From Cunninghamia lanceolata (taxonomy: Eukaryota; Streptophyta; Pinopsida; Cupressales; Cupressaceae), in contig BSBN01000254.1 in assembly GCA_027924645.1 (NCBI GenBank), forward strand, positions 15,198,501 to 15,262,500: a DNA stretch of 64,000 nt, in the 5' to 3' direction. Both the position numbers and the translations under genes were made by a program. Below, piece by piece: positions 58,184 to 64,000 of this stretch. Within the stretch, counting starts at the first letter, position 1. Every line of letters begins with the position of its first letter. The notes beneath the pieces are model-generated. The model had not been told where the DNA came from, ran no database searches, and saw nothing but the letters and a program-made list of their open reading frames with translations.

Positions 58184-58195
58184 CAAGTGGGAGAA
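58184..58195 (+). other. Polypurine tract of copia element A
   Basis: AAGTGGGAGAA region directly upstream of the TGTTGAG LTR start. Confidence 0.65.
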
Positions 58196-59716
58196 TGTTG
58201 AGATAATTGTGTCTCAACCCATGAGTTCACTATGAGTAAACTATGACTATGGAGTGCATATGATGGAGGCACCTTCACATGCAAGGCATTTGCATGCATG
58301 TAGGGTTGTTGCATGTGCGATGGTGACTCCTTTCATTGAGGTGTCTGTGTAGTTTAGAAACTATCGTAAGTACTGAGTCTTGGATATATCACCATGTATT
58401 AGTTTTGACTCATGCTTACACTTAGGCTTTGATTTTGATATTGCATGTTTGGATACCATCTCTTTTGGTGATTATAAATACTATGTGCCTTAGCATATTC
58501 AACAGTGAAGTTGTGATGCAGGAGCATCCTGTAGTGTAAGGGCAATCTTGCATCACCCAAAATAAAGTTAATTCAAAATTGTTGTATTTTTTTTCATTTC
58601 TTTCCATAATTAGTGTTTCTGGTTCCATAATCTCCTGAATAATGATGTAGGACTTTCAATTTTTCCAAACTGATAAAAATAGCAAACTGCCAGTTTTGGA
58701 AAGTTTAACTGCCATTTTAGGAAATTTACATTTGGACACAGATTGAAGCAAAAATTTATAAAAAGACTTATAACTGAAATATAAGACCTTTGGTGAAGGA
58801 ATCAAACAAAGATCATTTGTGAGCTTAAAGATATTAAAGTTTTTATTTTCTGAAAAGCCCCTGAAAATTTCTGAAATGAGTAATGAGGCACTAAAACATC
58901 CCATAATGTCCCAAAAAGTTGATAGAAATCCATTTACAGATTTCTAGTGTGATAGTTCACATTGTGAGCTTTCCAGCGCTTAAAATAGTTCATCAATCAG
59001 ACACCTGGATCAAAAGTTATGCTTCTCGAAAGTTGACCTACTTTTGGAGGGAGTTGCAAATTATAAAATTTATCTCGAGGCCGCAAAAAAGTGCTATTTA
59101 TGACTATTTTGGGAACTCTGGGAAGTAGTAGGGTTAAGAGGGAAAGTTTAGAGTCAATAATAGGTGGGGAACACATAAGCCCTAGTTTATTTGGGGGTTA
59201 CAGAAGGCATAAGATTCTATAGCCTGGTGATCTATAGCTATAGTGTGTTGCAACCTGTGGAGGATTGATTCCTCTGATTGTAATTGAGCTTCTGTAATAT
59301 AATAAGTTTTCCAAATCAATAAAGAAATATTCTATTTTCTGTGTGCCATTTCTATTGTTGTGTGTTTAATGATTTACCCCCTTCAACAAGTCGAGAATTT
59401 TTTAAGACATTGTTACGCTGCAAAAATTATCCCAAATTCTTGTTGAAGTTGGAGGACACCTAGAGAAGCTTCGTATTGTTATTGCATTGTAATTTTTGTT
59501 ACTAATAATACAAAGCATTTTTCTTTTGGTGTGGGTATTTTTTACTTGGAAAGGTTTTCCCCATGTAACTCTATGTGTTATGGTAATATTATTTTACACA
59601 TGTATTTAAATGTGTTTCTTTTGCTATAATAGTTTAAGGATTTGTATGAGTTATGTACTATCACCCCCACATATATTAGTATTCAAAGCGTTCTTCCACA
59701 CCTTTACTTCCTTTCA
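58196..59716 (+). repeat. 3' LTR of copia element A, interrupted
   Basis: Same start and end as the 5' LTR; an 875 bp element is inserted at 58514. Confidence 0.85.
58514..59388 (+). mobile_element. Copia-type solo LTR inserted in the copia A 3' LTR
   Basis: It begins TGATGCAGGAGC and ends ACCCCCTTCAACA, with TG...CA ends and a C-run then CAACA like other copia LTRs here. Flanks AGTTG (58509-58513) and AGTCG (59389-59393) are a 5 bp duplication with one change; the intact site reads AAGTTGAGAATTTT in the 5' LTR. No interior coding. The 82-codon antisense and 69-codon sense ORFs inside have no features. Confidence 0.75.
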
Positions 59717-61234
59717 ATCATAACACATTGACTACAAACAAAGGATTAAGAAATATAAAATAAATCAATCATTCTCAAAGACAGAAGATGTGGAATTGCA
59801 AAATTATTTTGCCTGACATAGTGTTGTATAATCCATGAGAACAAATCCAAAATGAATGATATAACCTGAAATATTAGTGGTAAAAACCCTTGTGGATTGC
59901 CATAATACATTTATAAAATTTCCAATTGAAGAAGACAAAGTCGTACTACTCAAAATGGAACATTTTATATTCTTTCATTTAATCTTATAAGTATTACTAT
60001 CATGTGTTGGAGTCACATCTAGTCATGTTGGAGTCACATCTAAGTTGACACTCAAGAGGTACTAAAATCACTCTAGATTAACCCCTCATGATGATCGATG
60101 TCAGAATTTGTAGAGTTCTACTAACTAGGAAGACTTAAGATATATTAGATTATTTGCAGTGTCAACAATGGCCTATGTTGTTTCTTTGACAAGAATTATA
60201 TTGATGTACATTTGGTATGCTCCAAAAATGTCATGCTTGTTCAACATATTTTTCATTACATTGACATTAATCCTTCTTCAAGCAATGAAGAACATCTCAA
60301 GCTACATCCAAAAGTAAGTTTTGTTTTTTTTTCCAAAATTACAGGTTTTCTTATGTTTTCAAGATTGGCAAAAGTTCACTAAGATGAAGGAGTTGCATTA
60401 GTTCTCTCTCCATAAAACTCGTCAATATGTAAGGATTCTTTAGTTTGTCTATGTTACAAAATACAACTTAATGCAGGCCTTATGAAGGCATGACTAATGG
60501 GGCTTTATGTTGTGTTCCTTTGTTGGTCTGCTATTCGAAGGTATTTACAAACAATGTTCAATGCCATTAAATGTCTTTCATTGGAAACATTTCAGCTTTT
60601 AGTAAGATATGAATATACAATTTTAGTGTTCTTATCATAGATAACCACAAGTATTTGGTACATTTCCACTATAGACATGTTGAGTGCTATAGATAGGAGT
60701 GGAATTTCTAGTTATGTGTCTGATATTCATATAATTGGATTTTCTATTTATAGACCATCTTTTAATTTCAGATTTCTTCCTGCATTGCCTTTCTAGTGCT
60801 ATTGATTTAAAGCATTTCTTTTGTATAGACCTTATAATTACATTGACATAGACTTGAATGACAACCTCACGAAGCCATGAAAAACATATGTTCCAAAGAT
60901 TCCTAGCTATTTATTAACACAACCTATAGTGCATCCCGTGTTTGGCCATGGATTATCTTATATTTGATTACAATGCATGCTAAATTGCATTTTTATTTTC
61001 TATGCCTTCAAACTGACTTCTAAAAACAATTTCTATATTGATTGGTCTTTGCTTCAAATCCTAGAGATCTAATGTGTCATTTTTTACATTTTTCAACTAT
61101 AGTGTGTTGCTTGTTATGCAAGACGAAGCATCAATAACAAGAAACTAGCTATAGCTTCCATTTTTATACATATAGCTCTAGCAATTTTGACATACAGTGA
61201 AAGTCATAGATTTTTTATATGATAGTGTATTCCT
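59717..61234. other. Unassigned AT-rich stretch
   Basis: About 1.5 kb. No gene, LTR or array recognised. A 16 bp phrase (GTTGGAGTCACATCTA) repeats at 60006 and 60028. Confidence 0.4.
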
Positions 61235-62281
61235 TGTTGGGAATTAAGGTGTCTCAACCTTGGTCATTCCTTGTATTTCCTTATTGTAATATATTTATTT
61301 ATTGCCTATTGTGTAATTAGGATGCAAATCATGTTTTGTCATATTGTGGGAGTTGGCATGGTGATGTGTCATCCTACGTGGAAGGTGACCACATGTAATT
61401 TTGTCCTCACATGAGGAGATAGGCTTCCCACTTAGTGGTAGAGATATTTTACCATATGTCTACACTTTGACTAGTGTGTAAGTGAATCTTGACGAAAATG
61501 GTTATGACAGATTTCTATGGAGAATCTATGAAGTATAACAGTTGTAAATGGAATGTTCTTGAACAGGTGAAGACATGTGTCACAAGGCATCTTGAAACAA
61601 GGCATCTTTGGGTGCCCCAAGACTTATGACATGTTGTAAGAGAATATGTTATTCTTAGTCACTGTATGACAGATTCTCTTACAGTTGTAAGTATTGTCAA
61701 TATGATAAATTCTATGATAGTCGTAAGATGCATAAGAGCATCTGTCATTACCCATCTTGGGAATAGGCAACCATATTGGGATGAGGTAATATGAAAAGTG
61801 TCATGATCATGTTGTAGTATTGGACAAGTGTCCCTAAGTGTGGTTTTGGGCCATGAGGCCAACTTGGATGCCCATCTCAAGGAAAGTTTATTTTTGCCAT
61901 GAAAACTTCTATTTAAGCAAGTGCTTTGAGAGGAGATGTATTATGTGATTGACAGGTACTATTATGCTACTAGTTTGTCTCTAGATATGAGTGTCAAAGA
62001 CTTCTGTAAAGACTTGCATTGCAAGTGTGTTGTAAACCTTATTGTTATGATAATACATTGTGCAGGTTTTGGAGTGTGGGATTTTTCACCCGTAAGGGTT
62101 TTCCCCACGTTATATCTTGTCTCTCTCTCTTCTGTCTTACATTCTTTTGTTGTGTATTGCTGTAATAGCTCCATTGTTATTTTAATAACACTATAATTGT
62201 AAAGGTTGAAAAGAATTTGCACTCATCTCTCCACTTTAGATTAGTGTAGGAACTGATTTCCACACACCTAGCTTCCTTTCA
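61235..62281 (+). repeat. 5' LTR of copia element B, 1,047 bp
   Basis: Starts TGTTGGGAATTAAGGTGTCTC, ends CTAGCTTCCTTTCA. GGGTTTTCCCCACGTTA near 62096 is the copia LTR signature. No second LTR in the window to confirm the right boundary, but the primer site fixes it. Confidence 0.8.
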
Positions 62282-62283
62282 GT

Positions 62284-62296
62284 TGGCATCAGAGCC
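62284..62296 (+). other. Primer-binding site of copia element B
   Basis: TGGCATCAGAGCC, two bases after the LTR; one base from the initiator-Met complement. Confidence 0.88.
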
Positions 62297-62399
62297 TGGC
62301 TAGTTTTGGTTCTAACTACTGGGTAGGGGTTTTTTGGGCTAATTTTAGGTTCAGTGGGAGTCTATGTAGAGTATTTTGTAATCTTGTTGCATGAATGAG

Positions 62400-63173
62400 A
62401 TGGCAGGCACATCTAAAAGATTAGAGGTGGAGAAGTTCAATGGAACAAATTTTGAGTTATGGAAACTTAAGATGAATGACATTCTTGTTTATCAAGACCT
62501 ATTGGAAACTGTTTCTAGTGTAAAACCAACCACAATGGCACAAGATGATTGGGATGTCAAAGATTAGAAGGCTAAGGTTCTCATAAGACTTAGTTTAGCT
62601 AACTCTATCATGTTAAATGTCCATGAGGAGAAGATGATGAAAGATCTTTGGACGAAGCTGGGAGATGGTTATCAAGCTAAATCCCTGGTGAACAAGCTTT
62701 TTCTAAGAAAGAAGCTATATTCTCTAATGATGGAGGATAGAGGATCTGTTGTAGATCACCTAAATGCTTTCAACATGTTAGTTGCACAGTTGATATCCAT
62801 TGGTGTGAAGATGGAGGAGGAGGATCGTTGTATGACTATGGTTTGTTCTTTTCTGAACTCATGGGATCAACTTGTTATGGCTATTGGGAGCACCACATCC
62901 ACTTTTAAAATGGATGAAGTGGTATTTTTGCTATTATCTGTACAAATGCAAAGAAAGTCTATTGAAGCAGCCAAAGAGGCTCTTGTGGTTCATGGAAGAC
63001 TGAAGGAGAAAGGGAAAAAGAAGGAAAAGAAATCTAAGAAGAGTAGATCCAAATCCCATGGGAGATCCATATCTCCTAGAAAGTCCAAGGCTCCTTGTTG
63101 GAACTGTGGAAAAACCATGCATTTTCGAAAGGAATGCAAAGAGGAAAAGAAAAAAAGAAAAAAAATGTCCTAG
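62400..63173 (+). pseudogene. gag: Copia element B gag, nearly intact
   Basis: ATG at 62400 gives MAGTSKRLEVEKFNGTNFELWK. One in-frame TAG near 62565 (VKD-stop-KAK) lies where copia A has TGA, which points to an original Trp codon TGG changed in two ways. After it, an open stretch of 187 codons covers the capsid region (LNVHEEKMMKDLWTKLGDGY, LNSWDQLVMAIGSTTS) and a Lys/Ser/Arg-rich linker. The knuckle CWNCGKTMHFRKEC has Met in place of the usual Gly before His. The frame shifts in the A-rich run near 63150-63165 and ends at TAG 63173, while the homologous reading DSDSDKSQDDGDVF continues in another frame. Confidence 0.85.
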
Positions 63174-64000
63174 ATTCAGATTCTGACAAGTCACAAGATG
63201 ATGGTGATGTCTTCATCACAGCCCTGGCAACCCACACATCTGATGATGTGTGGTTGATTGATTTTGGTGCATTCCACATGACCTTGCATTGAAGCTAGTT
63301 CACGAAGTATGAAGAGTTTGATGGTCGAAGAGTGTACCTGGGTGATGATTCTTATTTAAATATTGTTGGTTGTGGGAGAGTCGCAATCCAATTCCCTGAT
63401 GGACGAGTGAAGGGGATCACTGGGGTCATGCACATCCTAGTCTTGTCATGGAACCTACTTTCTATATGTAAGTTGAATGATGCAGGTGTCTAGGTTGTCT
63501 TTTTGAAGGACGGATGCAAGATGACTAGAGGATCTATGGTGCTTGTGAAGGGTACTCAAAGAGGTACTTTATTTCAGCTAGAGGCATGCACTTCATAGTG
63601 CAATAATTCTTCTGACTCAAAGAAAAGAGCTACAGTCACTTCATCCCCACCATCTGAACCAACAGTGAAGAAATCTGTTGTAACAAATTTTGATGGTAGT
63701 GCATCTTGGGTACCCAAGGGTGCTCATGCTTTGGAAGTTAAGATTCATGTTGAAAAGACAATATTATGGCATAAGAGATTTGGCCACATTGGTGAGATGG
63801 GTCTTAGAACCCTGAAAAATAAAAACCTCGTTGAGGGGTTAAGTTATTGTAATCTCAAGTTCAACTTTTGTGAACATTGTATATATGGAAAGCAAAACCC
63901 TATTTAGTTTTACTCTAGTTCTCACAAATCTTCTAGTGTGTTGGACCTTATTCATTCTGATATGTTTGGTCCTATTAGTGTTCCTTCGATTTCTAAATAT
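63174..64000 (+). pseudogene. pol: Copia element B pol, protease and start of integrase
   Basis: The protease active site reads LIDFGAFHMT where DSGASFHMT is expected: Ser to Phe and one residue lost, so it is inactive. A TGA follows at 63290. Further on VYLGDDSYL.IVG and GRVKGITGV(M)HI are typical copia protease-to-integrase linker blocks. From 63665 the zinc region WHKRFGHIGEMGLRTL...CNLKFNFCEHC is open, with a TAG at 63905, then VLDLIHSDMFGPI, the first integrase Asp block. It ends at the window edge. Confidence 0.85.

Larger units (their letters stand above)
53651..59716 (+). mobile_element. Copia element A (Tnt1/Tork-like), dead, with nested solo LTR
   Basis: LTRs begin TGTTAAGATAAATGTGTCTC (53651) and TGTTGAGATAATTGTGTCTC (58196). 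Both end CTTCCTTTCA (54295, 59716). A primer site, gag, protease, integrase, RT and RNase H relics follow in copia order. Flanks ATTAG and ATCAT match only partly. Many stops and frameshifts are present. The interior is under 4 kb, so parts of pol have been lost. Confidence 0.85.
61235..64000 (+). mobile_element. Copia element B (Tnt1/Tork-like), 5' part, runs off the window
   Basis: A 5' LTR (61235-62281), primer site, gag, protease and the beginning of integrase are present; the rest lies beyond 64000. Coding sequence is clearly homologous to copia element A, but the LTR is longer (1,047 against 645 bp) and only partly alike. It is less decayed than A. Confidence 0.85.

Overview
The window reads as intergenic DNA of a large, repeat-rich plant genome. 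I find no convincing host gene. Nearly everything recognisable is a retroelement or its wreckage: Ty3/gypsy integrase tails, Ty1/copia gag-pol remnants with initiator-Met tRNA primer sites, very long LTRs, solo LTRs and a miniature LTR element, plus degenerate plant-type telomere repeats (CCCTAAA variants). Deep nesting of old elements suggests a seed plant with slow DNA loss, possibly a gymnosperm; that is inference only.

Layout. (1) 1-~7992: 3' part of a gypsy element: integrase tail, 2.7 kb spacer with hairpins, a long decayed third ORF, polypurine tract and 3' LTR. (2) ~8505-28883 and again from 45648: a second decayed gypsy element. Its integrase is split by an 18.2 kb insertion (8855-27101), a LARD-like element with 4.9 kb LTRs and a 3.07 kb interior. 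The right LTR of that element holds a 5.0 kb solo-LTR-like insertion (19691-24697). (3) 28884-45647: a long inverted-repeat (foldback-like) element whose core is about 6.7 kb of degenerate telomere-like DNA with a ~1.25 kb higher-order repeat. Its left arm was hit very recently by a 7.45 kb non-autonomous copia-type element (29300-36748) with near-identical LTRs, a perfect TGAGC duplication, a gag-like ORF, a 1044-residue ORF of unknown function and no pol. (4) 45648-52719: decayed sequence with a probable 2.07 kb SIRE-like solo LTR. (5) 52720-53052: a 333 bp miniature LTR element (TRIM) whose 138 bp LTRs carry tRNA-like A and B boxes at identical offsets. (6) 53651-59716: a dead copia element with a second solo LTR inside its 3' LTR. 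(7) 61235-64000: 5' part of a related copia element that runs off the window.

The most unusual points are the foldback element with a telomere-like core, the TRIM with a tRNA-like LTR, the pol-less copia element with a large ORF2 and strong CCGG enrichment, a related domain in the third ORF of the gypsy element, and the near-exclusive use of TAG among the nonsense codons of two element types, which fits decay of methylated CAG (CHG) sites.
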